Assembly: GCF_006575665.1 (NCBI RefSeq)
Contig: NZ_CP041253.1
Span: 935,501-999,500 of the forward strand
Origin: Echinicola soli
Lineage (GTDB): Bacteria; Bacteroidota; Bacteroidia; Cytophagales; Cyclobacteriaceae
Length of the DNA: 64,000 nucleotides
Direction: 5' to 3'
The notes beneath the pieces are model-generated. The model did not search any database. It was given only the letters and a program-made list of their open reading frames with translations, and had not been told where the DNA came from. This document shows, in pieces, positions 35,655-45,079 of the stretch. The translations under genes and the position numbers were made by a program. Each line of letters opens with the position of its first letter. The first letter of the stretch is position 1.

Positions 35655-37040
35655 ATGAAAAGTAATCTCCTCATCATCAGTATTATTCTGCTGATCATTT
35701 CCTGTAAAAGCATCAATCCTGAAAAGCCAAAGTTTTCAGGAGAACCAACAGCATTGCCTGAGGCTATGTCCCGTGTCAATGTTCCTTTGGAAATCCCCCT
35801 GGACTATATCGAGCGCAACCTGAACCGCGAGCTCAGCGAATTACTTTATACTGAAAAAGGGTTAAACATGGGCAATGGCATTTTAGCTGACCTGGACGTT
35901 AATAGGACTGGTGATATTTCACTTTCCTCCCTCGGCCAAAACAAACTGGAAATCAACCTCCCCCTACAGCTAAAAGGGCAAATCAATATCCAAAAAAAGA
36001 TTTTCGGCCAGAGCATTTCTACAGCAGTGCCCTTTGACGAAGATCTTGCGCCACAGGTGAGCTTTGAGCCTGTCATCGGGCGAAATTGGGACATAGGCAT
36101 CTCCAATGTGAACATCGAAAGCTGGGGGAGATCACTGAAATACAATTTGCTGGGCTATGAGATTGACTTTGGTCCAATGCTAAAAGAGCATGTAGAAAAA
36201 ATGCTCGACGAGCAACTCACAGGTGAAAACCTCAGCCGTATCAGCTTCAAAAGCATGATGGAAGAAACATGGCAAGCCTATGGCAAGCCGGTAAAATTTG
36301 AGCAAGACGGCATCGATGCTTACATTTACACGGTTCCTCACAAGATCAAAGTCCGAGAGCAGTTCACTGCGGACCAAAAACTCAAGCTTACCATTGGCAT
36401 CGAGGGAGAAGTGTTTACCCAAATCGGAAGTGCCCCGGACATTTCCCCCAGCCCACTTCCCAATCTTTATTTTAATGAAGACAGCCGAAACTATATTGAC
36501 ATCATGCTTCCGCTGTCGATTCCTTACCAGGACCTGGACAAGTACCTTAACGAGATGCTTTCCCAACAGCAATTTAGGATGGACAGCAAAACGGTCTTAA
36601 CGCCCAAGGCCTTTGAAACACAAAGTTTTGGGGACAAAGCCTTGGTAAAGGTGGACTTTACAGTCACGCGAAATGACAAGAAAGATATAAACGGCAATAT
36701 ATACTTGGTAGGAAAACCTACCTATGATCCTTTGCGCGAGGCCATCATTTTTGAGGACATTGATTTTGACCTGAACACCAAGAATATCTTAGCAAACAGT
36801 GCCAGCTGGATGAAGCAAGGGGCGGTTTTGGAAGAAATAAAAAAGTATGCCATTTATCCGATTGGAGAGTATATTCAAGCGGCCAGGCTAGAGCTCCAAC
36901 AACAAGGATACATCGAAACTGACTATGCTTCTTTTAGGGTAAAAAGACCTGCCTTGGACGTTGAAGGCATTTACACCACCGAAAAAGACATCCGTCTTTA
37001 TTTACGTTCCAAAGGTGAAATGGAGGTGAAGTTGAAGTAA
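35655..37040 (+). CDS. DUF4403 family lipoprotein
   Basis: The 461-residue protein begins at the ATG at 35655 with a lipoprotein signal and lipobox LIISC (Cys17); an upstream in-frame start at 35607 would put charged residues before the signal. The DUF4403 pattern is visible: PLEIPLDYIERNLNRELSELLY, a beta-rich N-terminal half with NKLEINLPLQLKGQI, and a repeated second half starting IMLPLSIPYQDLDKYLNEML, as expected for a two-lobed lipid-binding-like (BPI/SMP-type) architecture. The function of the family is not established. It stands alone between the repeat arrays and a convergent gene pair. Confidence 0.88.
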   Translation: MKSNLLIISIILLIISCKSINPEKPKFSGEPTALPEAMSRVNVPLEIPLDYIERNLNRELSELLYTEKGLNMGNGILADLDVNRTGDISLSSLGQNKLEINLPLQLKGQINIQKKIFGQSISTAVPFDEDLAPQVSFEPVIGRNWDIGISNVNIESWGRSLKYNLLGYEIDFGPMLKEHVEKMLDEQLTGENLSRISFKSMMEETWQAYGKPVKFEQDGIDAYIYTVPHKIKVREQFTADQKLKLTIGIEGEVFTQIGSAPDISPSPLPNLYFNEDSRNYIDIMLPLSIPYQDLDKYLNEMLSQQQFRMDSKTVLTPKAFETQSFGDKALVKVDFTVTRNDKKDINGNIYLVGKPTYDPLREAIIFEDIDFDLNTKNILANSASWMKQGAVLEEIKKYAIYPIGEYIQAARLELQQQGYIETDYASFRVKRPALDVEGIYTTEKDIRLYLRSKGEMEVKLK

Positions 37041-37043
37041 GAG

Positions 37044-37328
37044 CTAAAATGCTATTTTACCCTTATACAAATCCGAAATTGGAAAAATCATTTCATAGTC
37101 CCCCCATTGAAGGTTATCATCCTTAACCTTAAAATCTCTAAATTGATCTTCATCTAAGTACTTTTGGATTTCCGGATGCGTATAATGGCTTAGAAAAGGC
37201 CTAAAATCAACTGTCTTTTCTGTTTTGTCCTTGAAAAATATCCTAATGCGAAATTGTCCAACATATTCTGCCGCTTCTATGCCTATAAAAGTTGCCCTAT
37301 ATGCTACAAACTCTTCCCGAACTTTCAT
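37044..37328 (-). CDS. DUF2442 domain protein
   Basis: The 94-residue protein has an N-terminal strand-rich part (QFRIRIFFKDKTEKTVDFRPFL) and the DUF2442 end DDNLQWGDYEMIFPISDLYKG. DUF2442 genes are very often paired with DUF4160 genes, and the pair is regarded as a possible toxin-antitoxin-like or accessory unit; no activity is proven. Its ATG overlaps the stop codon of the reconstructed DUF4160 frame (ATGA), so translation was built to be coupled. The frameshift in the upstream gene should therefore lower its expression unless it has its own initiation. Confidence 0.8.
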   Translation of the reverse strand: MKVREEFVAYRATFIGIEAAEYVGQFRIRIFFKDKTEKTVDFRPFLSHYTHPEIQKYLDEDQFRDFKVKDDNLQWGDYEMIFPISDLYKGKIAF

Positions 37329-37631
37329 TTTAGTTTCGTGGTGATTTTTTCAAAACTTACTTTTCTTTGATAAACGAAATAATCGACCCAATTTGTTACA
37401 ATCTCATTGCCATATTTTACTACAAAATTTTTTTAAATTTTGTAAATCTTGGCCTTTAAGGGAACTCCTTCCTTGTACATTTGAAATAATAATCTCATCT
37501 ATTACACCTTCTCTCATTATAAATGAGACTTTAGTTTCCTTTCCCGATTTTGCAGCGTGGTCATAGACTGGTTCGTGCTCATTTGAATAGAAGTATAAGA
37601 CAATACCTAAATATTCGAAAATCTTGGGCAT
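37325..37631 (-). pseudogene. DUF4160 domain protein, frameshifted
   Basis: The open frame from 37631 starts MPKIFEYLGIVLYFYSNEHEP, a normal DUF4160 beginning, and runs to a stop at 37404 with an odd end (KKFCSKIWQ). In the next frame, directly after the run AAAAAAATTTT near 37429-37439, the sequence continues FVVKYGNEIVTNWVDYFVYQ and ends ITTKLK with a stop at 37327-37325. That is the C-terminal pattern of DUF4160 and overlaps the DUF2442 start by ATGA. One base too many in the homopolymer explains this. It may be a recent mutation, a sequencing error or, less likely, programmed frameshifting. Confidence 0.82.
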
Positions 37632-37677
37632 CTAAAAATATAAGAAGTTTACACCCGCATTCAAAATTCATCAACTA

Positions 37678-38352
37678 TTACCACCGCATCAAATCACCAT
37701 ACGTAACTACTCCTTTCTTTTCAGCTTCCTTAAGCAACTTGATGAGCAGTTGGGCGGTCAGGAAAGCATCTCCTGCTGCGGTGTGGCGGTCATGCACGGG
37801 GACTTTGTATCGTTCACACAATTTATCCAGGCTATAATCGCGCAGGTTGATCCGGGAAGGGTCATAATGAATGCCATGTTCCAGCCTCATTGCCAGATCG
37901 CCTGTGTCCACTACTGGATTTTGAAGCTTTCTAAGCCCAAGGGGCTCGCATATTTTTTCTAGCATCGCAAGATCAAATCCGGCATGATGTGCCACTAGGA
38001 TATCGCTCCCCAGATAAGGCAAAAATCCCCTTACAAACTCCCTTGGAGAAACCGCATTCTGCGGCTGTAAGATTTCATGGATTTTGATGCTGGATGCATT
38101 CTTTCTCTTCGATTGCACAAATTGCTCCCGTGAGCTCTGTACCAGGATTCGGTTATTCGTGATTTTTATCCCACCAAAAGCCAAGATATGATCTTTTTTT
38201 GGATCCAAGCCGCTAGTTTCCGTATCCACCACCACAAAAGTCAATTCACTAATAGGTAATTTCTTCGAAATTGGCTTCGTGAAATTTTCCTCATAATGCT
38301 TCACCATAGCGGACTTCATCGGCCGCTTTTTGAAAATTTTCCACCAGCTCAT
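37678..38352 (-). CDS. DnaQ-like 3'-5' exonuclease (DEDDh)
   Basis: A 224-residue protein with the epsilon-subunit exonuclease fold. ExoI motif is FVVVDTETSGLD, ExoII is LVAHHAGFDLAML and ExoIII is HDRHTAAGDAFLTAQLL, giving the DEDDh set. It overlaps the DUF294 gene upstream by 4 bases (ATGA), so the two are made together. In other genomes such stand-alone DnaQ-like proteins commonly accompany DUF294 cNMP/CBS proteins near acetate uptake genes; the reason is not known. It is too short and lacks context to be the replicative epsilon subunit. Confidence 0.9.
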   Translation of the reverse strand: MSWWKIFKKRPMKSAMVKHYEENFTKPISKKLPISELTFVVVDTETSGLDPKKDHILAFGGIKITNNRILVQSSREQFVQSKRKNASSIKIHEILQPQNAVSPREFVRGFLPYLGSDILVAHHAGFDLAMLEKICEPLGLRKLQNPVVDTGDLAMRLEHGIHYDPSRINLRDYSLDKLCERYKVPVHDRHTAAGDAFLTAQLLIKLLKEAEKKGVVTYGDLMRW

Positions 38353-40295
38353 TTTGGAATATAATCGGTTTGAAATCGGATTGTAAGCACTTCCTGTATT
38401 TGATGGATGGGTGCAAAAGCATTTTTGAGCAATTGCCGCTGTAGCTTGCCCAGTGACCGTGGAGTGATGTACCGACCGGATGTACCACTGGCAATCCCCT
38501 CCAATGCCCTTAGCCTCAAAAATATCTCATACGCACTGGCTGCTTCTTCATAAAGTGCCGCATTCTTTGGTTCCAGCAAAGCGAGCTTCTCAAAACGATC
38601 GAAGGTATTATTGATTCCCAGTACTTTATGGCTCAGGATAAGTAAGCGTGCAGCGTCTGCCAATGGCATCATCGCCCGGAGTTTGATGTCAAACTGATCC
38701 TGGTGTTCCCCGGATTTTTCCACGATAAAATTCTTGAAAAAGCCCAATGGTGGGGGATTGAGCAATGCATTTTTTGCCAGAAAACCCAAAAAAGTTTTCC
38801 GCTCCTCGATGACTTGGTAAATATGATGCGTCATATCTTCGGCTAAGGACTTGGCACCATAAACGGCCCTAAAATCAAAGAAAATCGTCGCCTTCATTAA
38901 TGATTCTTCCTCGGGAAGGTTCACCCAATGGCTGAAATATTCCTTCCAGACAGCAAGTGGTTGGCACCATTTAGGGTTATTTGCCATCACTTCATTTGGA
39001 CAGGGGTGGAAGCCACAGGCAATCAACGTCTGAATCACGTCTTGGGACAGGGCCTCAAAATAGGCTTTGGTACGCGGCAACTTATCCTCTTCGACATCCT
39101 TAAAAACCAGGGCATTGTCCAGGTCAGTGCGTAATAACTGTTCCTGCCTTCCTTCACTTCCCAGCGACAGGAAACAAAATGGCACTTTACTTTCCTCCTG
39201 GTAATCTTTATCCAGTTTTTTCCTGGCCAAAAATACCGCCCTTCTGATGATCACATCATTGATTTCTGACAAGATGCTTGCGACAAAATCTATGGCCACT
39301 TCATTTTCCAGAAAATAGCCTAATAACGATTCCGCCCGGTCACGGATACCTTTCATTTCCTGCACGTCCCAGGTATTCATAAGTCCGTGAATCAACACCG
39401 CGGGGCTGTTGCCATGGGACAAAAACACATCGTGATCGGAGATGATCCCCGTCATTTTACTTTTGTCCGTACCGTCCTCGGTGAGCACCAAGTGATGCAA
39501 GCGGTTCTTGATCATGGTCAGGTAAATGCCGGGAAAGTCACTTTCGTGATGCATGGTCAATACCGGCCTGGTCATGATTTGATCCACCTCCACATCATAA
39601 GCCAGACCAGATGCTACCAATCGGTTTCTAATATCCTTATCTGTAATGATGCCTACGGGAAAATCCTGCTGATTCACCACCACAATGGAGCCAACATCCT
39701 TTAGCTGCATCTTTTTTGCAGCCTCTCCAACCCGGGTACCTTGTTTGCAACTCAACACTTCGGTAGGGAAGTTCAATTTGCGCTTTTCCATAAACAGGGA
39801 AAGGCCATGGTCGGAACTGGCATCCCGGAGTAGCTTTCTGGCTTTTTGGGACTGGGAAAGATCCGTTCTGACCACTACTTGCCCTGCGGCAAATCCCGCC
39901 GCAAAGTACAGACTGACTTCGCTGTTTTCCTTAAGCACGGTGTCAAAAACATCTACCGGAACTGCATAGAGCAAACTGTCTTCTGCCACATAGCCATTGA
40001 GCACATAAGGGCGTTGCCCCAAAAGGGCCAACACACCAAAGACTTCCCCTTCATCACAATAATCCTTCACCACCATCTTTCCGGAGTCTTCTTCCGTCAG
40101 ATAAACAGATCCTTCTTTGAGCACAAAAAAATGGGGGCTGGCCGGATTTCCTTTTCTGAAAATATATTCCCCTTTGGTGAAATACATCAGTTCTACCTCC
40201 CTGGCGACACTTTCCAGCAATGTATCTGACAGAAAACTGAATGGCGGATACCTATGGAGAAACTCCTTTACCCGATTGACAATGACATTTGACAT
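38349..40295 (-). CDS. DUF294 nucleotidyltransferase-like protein with cNMP-binding and CBS domains
   Basis: The 648-residue cytoplasmic protein has four parts: a cyclic-nucleotide-binding domain (about 10-125, GEYIFRKGNPASPHFFVLKEGSVYL), a CBS pair (about 175-290, DVGSIVVVNQQDFPVGIITDKDIRNRLV), a DUF294 nucleotidyltransferase-like domain with GSEGRQEQLLRTDLDNALVF (GS-x-GR-x-E and D-x-D), and a helical C-terminal domain. The layout suggests a sensor that joins nucleotide signals to nucleotidylation of a partner, possibly the neighbouring transporter or synthetase. That is inferred; direct targets are unknown. It is in the acetate block, with acs upstream on the same strand. Confidence 0.92.
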   Translation of the reverse strand: MSNVIVNRVKEFLHRYPPFSFLSDTLLESVAREVELMYFTKGEYIFRKGNPASPHFFVLKEGSVYLTEEDSGKMVVKDYCDEGEVFGVLALLGQRPYVLNGYVAEDSLLYAVPVDVFDTVLKENSEVSLYFAAGFAAGQVVVRTDLSQSQKARKLLRDASSDHGLSLFMEKRKLNFPTEVLSCKQGTRVGEAAKKMQLKDVGSIVVVNQQDFPVGIITDKDIRNRLVASGLAYDVEVDQIMTRPVLTMHHESDFPGIYLTMIKNRLHHLVLTEDGTDKSKMTGIISDHDVFLSHGNSPAVLIHGLMNTWDVQEMKGIRDRAESLLGYFLENEVAIDFVASILSEINDVIIRRAVFLARKKLDKDYQEESKVPFCFLSLGSEGRQEQLLRTDLDNALVFKDVEEDKLPRTKAYFEALSQDVIQTLIACGFHPCPNEVMANNPKWCQPLAVWKEYFSHWVNLPEEESLMKATIFFDFRAVYGAKSLAEDMTHHIYQVIEERKTFLGFLAKNALLNPPPLGFFKNFIVEKSGEHQDQFDIKLRAMMPLADAARLLILSHKVLGINNTFDRFEKLALLEPKNAALYEEAASAYEIFLRLRALEGIASGTSGRYITPRSLGKLQRQLLKNAFAPIHQIQEVLTIRFQTDYIPK

Positions 40296-40502
40296 GGCTA
40301 TTTGGAAAAGGGACTTGATTCAACGGTGTTAAGCCCTAATAGGGAAGCAATCTACTCAAAAAGAGGCGAAAGGAAAAGAGATGGAACGCAGATGACGCTG
40401 ATAAGAAGGATGAGGCAGATATTCTTGAGGGACAGTGCTGGCAGGACAACGGGGATAGACGGTGGACAGTGGCCCGTCGACAGTGCACAAGGAAAGATAA
40501 AC

Positions 40503-40530
40503 AAAAAAAGCCGCCCCAAAGCGGAGCAGC
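40503..40530 (-). terminator. Rho-independent terminator of acs
   Basis: On the minus strand GCTGCTCC and GGGGCGGC pair with two G-T wobbles around a 5-base loop, followed by seven T residues. It lies 30 bases after the acs stop and separates it from the DUF294 gene. Confidence 0.8.
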
Positions 40531-40559
40531 TTCTATTTATCATTACAAACAAAGCAAAC

Positions 40560-42458
40560 CTATTCCACCCTTCCCTTAATAATGTCTTCGACCACAGAAG
40601 GATCCAGCAGGGTGGAAGTATCTCCCATATTATCAAAGCTTCCTTCCGCCACTTTTCTCAGGATTCTTCGCATGATCTTACCGGAACGGGTCTTTGGTAA
40701 ACCCGATACGATCTGGATCTTGTCCGGCTTGGCGATAGGCCCAATGATCTTACTGATGGTATCCTTGATCTCTCCTTTAAGGTTTTCTTCTGTTCTGTTT
40801 TTCATATCACAGATCACGTAGGCATAGATTCCCTGTCCTTTGACCTCATGGGGATAACCCACCACGGCAGATTCGATCACTTTAGGGTGCTCGTTGATAG
40901 CATTTTCTACTTCGGCCGTTCCCATGCGGTGGCCGGAGACATTGATCACGTCATCCACACGGCCCAGGATTCGGTAATAGCCATCGTGGTCTCTCTTCAC
41001 GCCATCACCTGTAAAATACATCCCCGGATAGGCCGAGAAATACGTTTGCTTGCAACGCTCATGGTCACCGTAAGTTGTCCGGATCATGCCCGGCCAGGGG
41101 AATTTTATACAAAGGTTGCCCTCCACAGAATTGCCTTTCAGCACCTTTCCTTCCGGATCCACAATTTCCAGCTGCACGCCCGGCAGAGGCAGGGTGGCAT
41201 AGGCCGGCTTGGTGGGGGTTACGCCCGCCAATGGTGAAACCATGATCCCGCCGGTTTCGGTCTGCCACCAGGTATCCACGATCGGGCAGCGGTTTTTACC
41301 AATGTGTGTATGGTACCAGTGCCAAGCTTCCTCGTTAATGGGTTCACCTACTGATCCCAGTACTTTGAGCGAATCCAGTTTGTAAGGTTCGATAGGTTTG
41401 GTACCGTGTGCTTCCAATGCCCGAATAGCGGTTGGTGCCGTATAAAACTGATTGACTTTATATTTATCCACAATGGCCCAAAACCTTCCGGCATCCGGAT
41501 AGGTGGGTACACCTTCAAACATGATGGAAGTAGCACCGGCCAAAAGCGGACCGTACACGATATAGGAGTGGCCGGTAATCCATCCGATATCCGCAGTACA
41601 CCAGTACACATCCCCTGGCGAGTATTGGAATACATTTTCAAACGTGTACTTTGAATATACCATGTATCCACCCGTGGTATGTACCACGCCTTTGGGCTTT
41701 CCAGTGGATCCTGAGGTGTACAGGATGAAGAGCATATCCTCACTGTCCATCACTTCCGCCTCGTTGGTATCTGGCTGTTCTTTGATGGCATCATGCCACC
41801 AGATATCGCGGCCTTCGACCATATTGATATCCTGTTTTGTTCTTTGATAGACCATCACCGTTTCCACGGTAGAGGTTCTTTCGAGCGCCTCATCCACCAC
41901 GGCCTTTACCGCTATTTTTTTAGTACCGCGGAAGTTTCCGTCTGAGGTAAGCACTGCCTTTGCCTCGCAGTCATTGATCCTATCGGAAAGAGCATTGCTG
42001 GAAAAACCCGCAAAAACCACCGAATGGACTGCTCCGATCCGCGCACAGGCCAGCATCGCAATGGCTGCTTCAGGGACCATCGGCATATAGATGATTACTT
42101 TATCCCCTTTGCCGATTCCTTTGGATTTTAAGGCATTGGAAAACTTGCAGACTTCATGGTAAAGCTGACGGTAAGTAAGCGTCCTACCTTCCTCATTCGG
42201 GTCGTTGGGTTCCCAAATGATGGCTGGACGATCGCCCATTACAAAAAGGTGTCGCTCAAGAATATTTTCAGTGATATTTACTTTTCCATTCACAAACCAC
42301 TTCACATCGGGACCTTCAAAGTTCCAGTCCAACACTTTATCCCATCGCTTTTTCCAGTGAAAGGAATCCGCTATTCTGGCCCAAAAACTTTCCGGTTCCG
42401 TGACACTTTTTTGATACTCATGGAAATAACCACTAAGGGTATGAATTCTATCACTCAT
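40560..42458 (-). CDS. acs: Acetyl-CoA synthetase (acetate--CoA ligase)
   Basis: The AMP-forming enzyme activates acetate to acetyl-CoA. The 632-residue protein starts at the ATG at 42458 (an in-frame TTG two codons earlier is less likely). It has the P-loop-like YTSGSTGKPKGVVHTTGGY, the DTWWQTETGG acyl-pocket motif with the Trp typical of acetate specificity, GRVDDVINVSGHRMGTAEVE, and the C-terminal LPKTRSGKIMRRILRK with the catalytic Lys that is often acetylated. Next to it on the same strand are an ActP-like symporter with its small subunit, and the DUF294 protein. Together they form an acetate uptake and activation block. Confidence 0.97.
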   Translation of the reverse strand: MSDRIHTLSGYFHEYQKSVTEPESFWARIADSFHWKKRWDKVLDWNFEGPDVKWFVNGKVNITENILERHLFVMGDRPAIIWEPNDPNEEGRTLTYRQLYHEVCKFSNALKSKGIGKGDKVIIYMPMVPEAAIAMLACARIGAVHSVVFAGFSSNALSDRINDCEAKAVLTSDGNFRGTKKIAVKAVVDEALERTSTVETVMVYQRTKQDINMVEGRDIWWHDAIKEQPDTNEAEVMDSEDMLFILYTSGSTGKPKGVVHTTGGYMVYSKYTFENVFQYSPGDVYWCTADIGWITGHSYIVYGPLLAGATSIMFEGVPTYPDAGRFWAIVDKYKVNQFYTAPTAIRALEAHGTKPIEPYKLDSLKVLGSVGEPINEEAWHWYHTHIGKNRCPIVDTWWQTETGGIMVSPLAGVTPTKPAYATLPLPGVQLEIVDPEGKVLKGNSVEGNLCIKFPWPGMIRTTYGDHERCKQTYFSAYPGMYFTGDGVKRDHDGYYRILGRVDDVINVSGHRMGTAEVENAINEHPKVIESAVVGYPHEVKGQGIYAYVICDMKNRTEENLKGEIKDTISKIIGPIAKPDKIQIVSGLPKTRSGKIMRRILRKVAEGSFDNMGDTSTLLDPSVVEDIIKGRVE

Positions 42459-43072
42459 CGTCAAATAATGATTTTAGGTTTTATTATTAATTCAATTTTG
42501 CCTTGTCGAACACGACTGCACAAACGAAATATTTTACTCAACTGGTTTTTATTAAAGGAAAATTTCCAAAAAGAACCAATCGATTTTCAATATTTAATCA
42601 TTCCTAAATCTAAGCAATTAATTGTTTTTTTCTAGGAGAAAGCAGGAGGGTTTTTGAAGTAAATTACTTTTTCTTCTTCAGCCTTTCAGGATTTTGGCGT
42701 GCTATCCCTGATTGGTGTTGACCGGATTAATCATTGGTTTTTATTGTCAAACATTATAATAATTGGTCTTTCCCTAGATGAAAGTTTTGACCGATTCCTT
42801 TCAAACCTTTCCAAGCTTTTGCCCATTATTGGTTATGACGGGGGCTATGCCCAGGCAGGGACTCAATGTTTCTTAGTATCGGCAGAAAACCGGTACAACC
42901 GCCTCTTAGTGTTGTCCCACCGTCTCTGACGCGGGAGCTCAAAGACTGAGCCTCCCGACTCAACCTTATGTTTTTGCTATCTGCATTTTTACTTTACTCT
43001 TTTCTCCGATCTACCCCACCTAACTTCCCCGCCGCAGCGGGAAGGAACATCTCACTACTCATATCTAATATC
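42459..43072. other. Gene-free interval between acs and the acetate symporter
   Basis: No ORF is supported. It holds the hairpin CGGGAGcTCA-aaga-cTGAGcCTCCCG at about 42932-42957 and a TTCCCcGC-cgca-GCGGGAA palindrome near 43026-43045, both without T runs. The acs promoter should lie at the left end, but a clear TAnnTTTG was not found. Confidence 0.45.
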
Positions 43073-44776
43073 CTAATGCCCCTGCGCTTGTCCCGCTCCT
43101 CTCGGGATTCGAATATCTTCTACCATCTCCTGTACCGTTTCAGGTGGAGCCGGTGTTACCCTGGACACTACAAAGCTCACCAGAAAGTTCAGCGCCATCC
43201 CAATAGAGCCGATGCCTTCTGGAGAAATGCCAAACCACCAATGCTCTGGCGCGAGACTTTCGGCAGGAATACCAAACAGGTCAGTCCCAAACTTGAAGTA
43301 GATGATATAAGAAAGCGTAAATACCAACCCCACCAGCATGCCGGCAATGGCTCCTTCTTTGTTCATACGCTTGGAGAAGATCCCCATGATGATCACCGGA
43401 AAGAAAGATGCCGCGGCCAATCCAAAAGCAAAAGCCACCACTTCGGCCACAAATCCCGGAGGGTTAACACCGAAATACCCCGCTACCACTACTGCCACTG
43501 CTGCTGCCAATCGGGCTATCAACAATTCCTGTTTATCAGAAATCCCAGGATTAAAGTTTTTGACCAGATCCCTGGAGACAGAGGTCGAAATGACCAATAA
43601 TAAGCCGGCCGCCGTGGAAAGTGCCGCGGCCATCCCTCCGGCTGCCACAAGTCCAACCACCCAATTGGGCAGTTGGGCGATCTCCGGATTGGCCAGTACC
43701 ATGATATCCTTATCGATGGTAAATTCATTCCTGTCTGGATCCGCTACATATTGTACCACACCATCCTGGTTTTTGTCATTGATCTTGATCAGCTGGGTCT
43801 GCTGCCAATTGGTCACCCACTCTGGTAAATCGTCAATTTGCTTTTCAGAAACGGATTCTATGGCATTATAAATACCAAATGCAGAAACAGCCGGTGCTGT
43901 GGTATAAAGAATGGCTATAAATCCCAACGCATATCCTGCGGAAAGTCGCGCGTCTTTCACCCTTGGTACCGTAAAGAATCGAACGATTACATGTGGCAAA
44001 CCTGCAGTCCCCACCATCAAGGCCAAGGTGATCGCAAACATGTCCCCCATAGATTTTTTCCCACTTGTATATGCATTAAAGCCCAGATCTGTTAACACCC
44101 CATCCAGTTTATCCAGCAAATATGTTCCATCCTCCACTGTCCCTCCCAGGCCAAGCTGTGGAATAGGATTACTGGTCAATTGCATGGAGATAAAAATAGC
44201 GGGCACCATAAAAGCAAAGATCAGCACACAATACTGGGCCACCTGGGTGTAGGTAATCCCTTTCATCCCTCCCAAAACGGCATAAAAGAACACGATGCAC
44301 ATACCGATGATCACCCCGGTATTAATGTCCACTTCCAGGTAGCGGGAGAAGACGATCCCGACCCCGCGCATCTGCCCGGCCACATAGGTAAACGAAATAA
44401 ATATAGCACAGAAAACGGCCACCACGCGGGCTTTATTGGAATAATAGCGATCCCCAACAAAATCAGGAACGGTGAATTTCCCAAATTTTCGCAGATAAGG
44501 AGCCAGCAGAAGTGCCAGCAATACGTAACCTCCTGTCCAGCCCATCAGATAAACGGAACCGTCATAGCCCATAAAGGAAATCAGTCCGGCCATGGAAATA
44601 AAGGAAGCCGCAGACATCCAGTCTGCGCCTGTTGCCATGCCATTTGCCAATGGAGAAACCCCTCCACCGGCCACATAGAATTCTTTGGTAGAACCTGCCC
44701 GGCTCCAGATCGCAATGCCAATGTACAGGGCAAAAGAAAGCCCTACAAGTATATAAGTCCAAGTTAAAATATCCAT
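43073..44776 (-). CDS. Sodium:solute symporter, ActP-like (cation/acetate symporter)
   Basis: The 567-residue SSS protein has about 13 membrane segments. It opens with the family start WTYILVGLSFALYIGIAIWSRAGSTKEFYVAGGGVSPLANGMATGADWMSAASFISMAG. The ADWMSAASF segment and GTAGLPHVIVRFFTVP are typical of the acetate branch. A long soluble loop of about 80 residues (IDDLPEWVTNWQQTQL... DPDRNEFTIDKD) interrupts the membrane region, as in the ActP-like group encoded with DUF4212 subunits. The DUF4212 gene lies 36 bases upstream. The acs neighbour supports acetate or another short carboxylate as substrate. Confidence 0.93.
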   Translation of the reverse strand: MDILTWTYILVGLSFALYIGIAIWSRAGSTKEFYVAGGGVSPLANGMATGADWMSAASFISMAGLISFMGYDGSVYLMGWTGGYVLLALLLAPYLRKFGKFTVPDFVGDRYYSNKARVVAVFCAIFISFTYVAGQMRGVGIVFSRYLEVDINTGVIIGMCIVFFYAVLGGMKGITYTQVAQYCVLIFAFMVPAIFISMQLTSNPIPQLGLGGTVEDGTYLLDKLDGVLTDLGFNAYTSGKKSMGDMFAITLALMVGTAGLPHVIVRFFTVPRVKDARLSAGYALGFIAILYTTAPAVSAFGIYNAIESVSEKQIDDLPEWVTNWQQTQLIKINDKNQDGVVQYVADPDRNEFTIDKDIMVLANPEIAQLPNWVVGLVAAGGMAAALSTAAGLLLVISTSVSRDLVKNFNPGISDKQELLIARLAAAVAVVVAGYFGVNPPGFVAEVVAFAFGLAAASFFPVIIMGIFSKRMNKEGAIAGMLVGLVFTLSYIIYFKFGTDLFGIPAESLAPEHWWFGISPEGIGSIGMALNFLVSFVVSRVTPAPPETVQEMVEDIRIPRGAGQAQGH

Positions 44777-44812
44777 TGTTTAGAAGGTTGTGGTTATAAA
44801 AAACAGTAAAAA

Positions 44813-45079
44813 TTATTCGTGCACATCAAATTCCCGATCCAGCTTGTTCAACAGTCGGACATACACAAAAACCAGGATCACAAAAACATAAATGGATCCT
44901 TGCTGCGCAAACCAAAAGCCCAGCTTAAAACCTCCTAGCTGAACTTTATTTAATACATCTACGAGCAAAATACCACATCCAAAGGAAACGGTAAACCAAA
45001 CAGCCAGAAGGGAAAGCAAAATTTTTATATTTCTCCTCCAATAGGCCTTCATCTTTTCTTGTTGACTCATGTCAGGCAT
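44813..45079 (-). CDS. DUF4212 protein, small subunit of sodium:solute symporter
   Basis: The 88-residue protein has two membrane helices (about 17-42 and 58-80) and the family's YWRRNIKILLSLLAVWFTVSFGCGILL and GFWFAQQGSIYVFVILVFVYVRLLNKLD segments. DUF4212 genes nearly always precede an ActP-like symporter, as here, and the product is presumed to be its partner subunit. The start at 45079 and an ATG three codons later are both possible. Confidence 0.92.
   Translation of the reverse strand: MPDMSQQEKMKAYWRRNIKILLSLLAVWFTVSFGCGILLVDVLNKVQLGGFKLGFWFAQQGSIYVFVILVFVYVRLLNKLDREFDVHE

Noticed and set aside
37404..37439. Programmed frameshift in DUF4160 as first explanation
   Set aside because: The shift needed is +1 and the site lacks a clear stimulatory structure or stop. 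A one-base length change in the A/T run is simpler.
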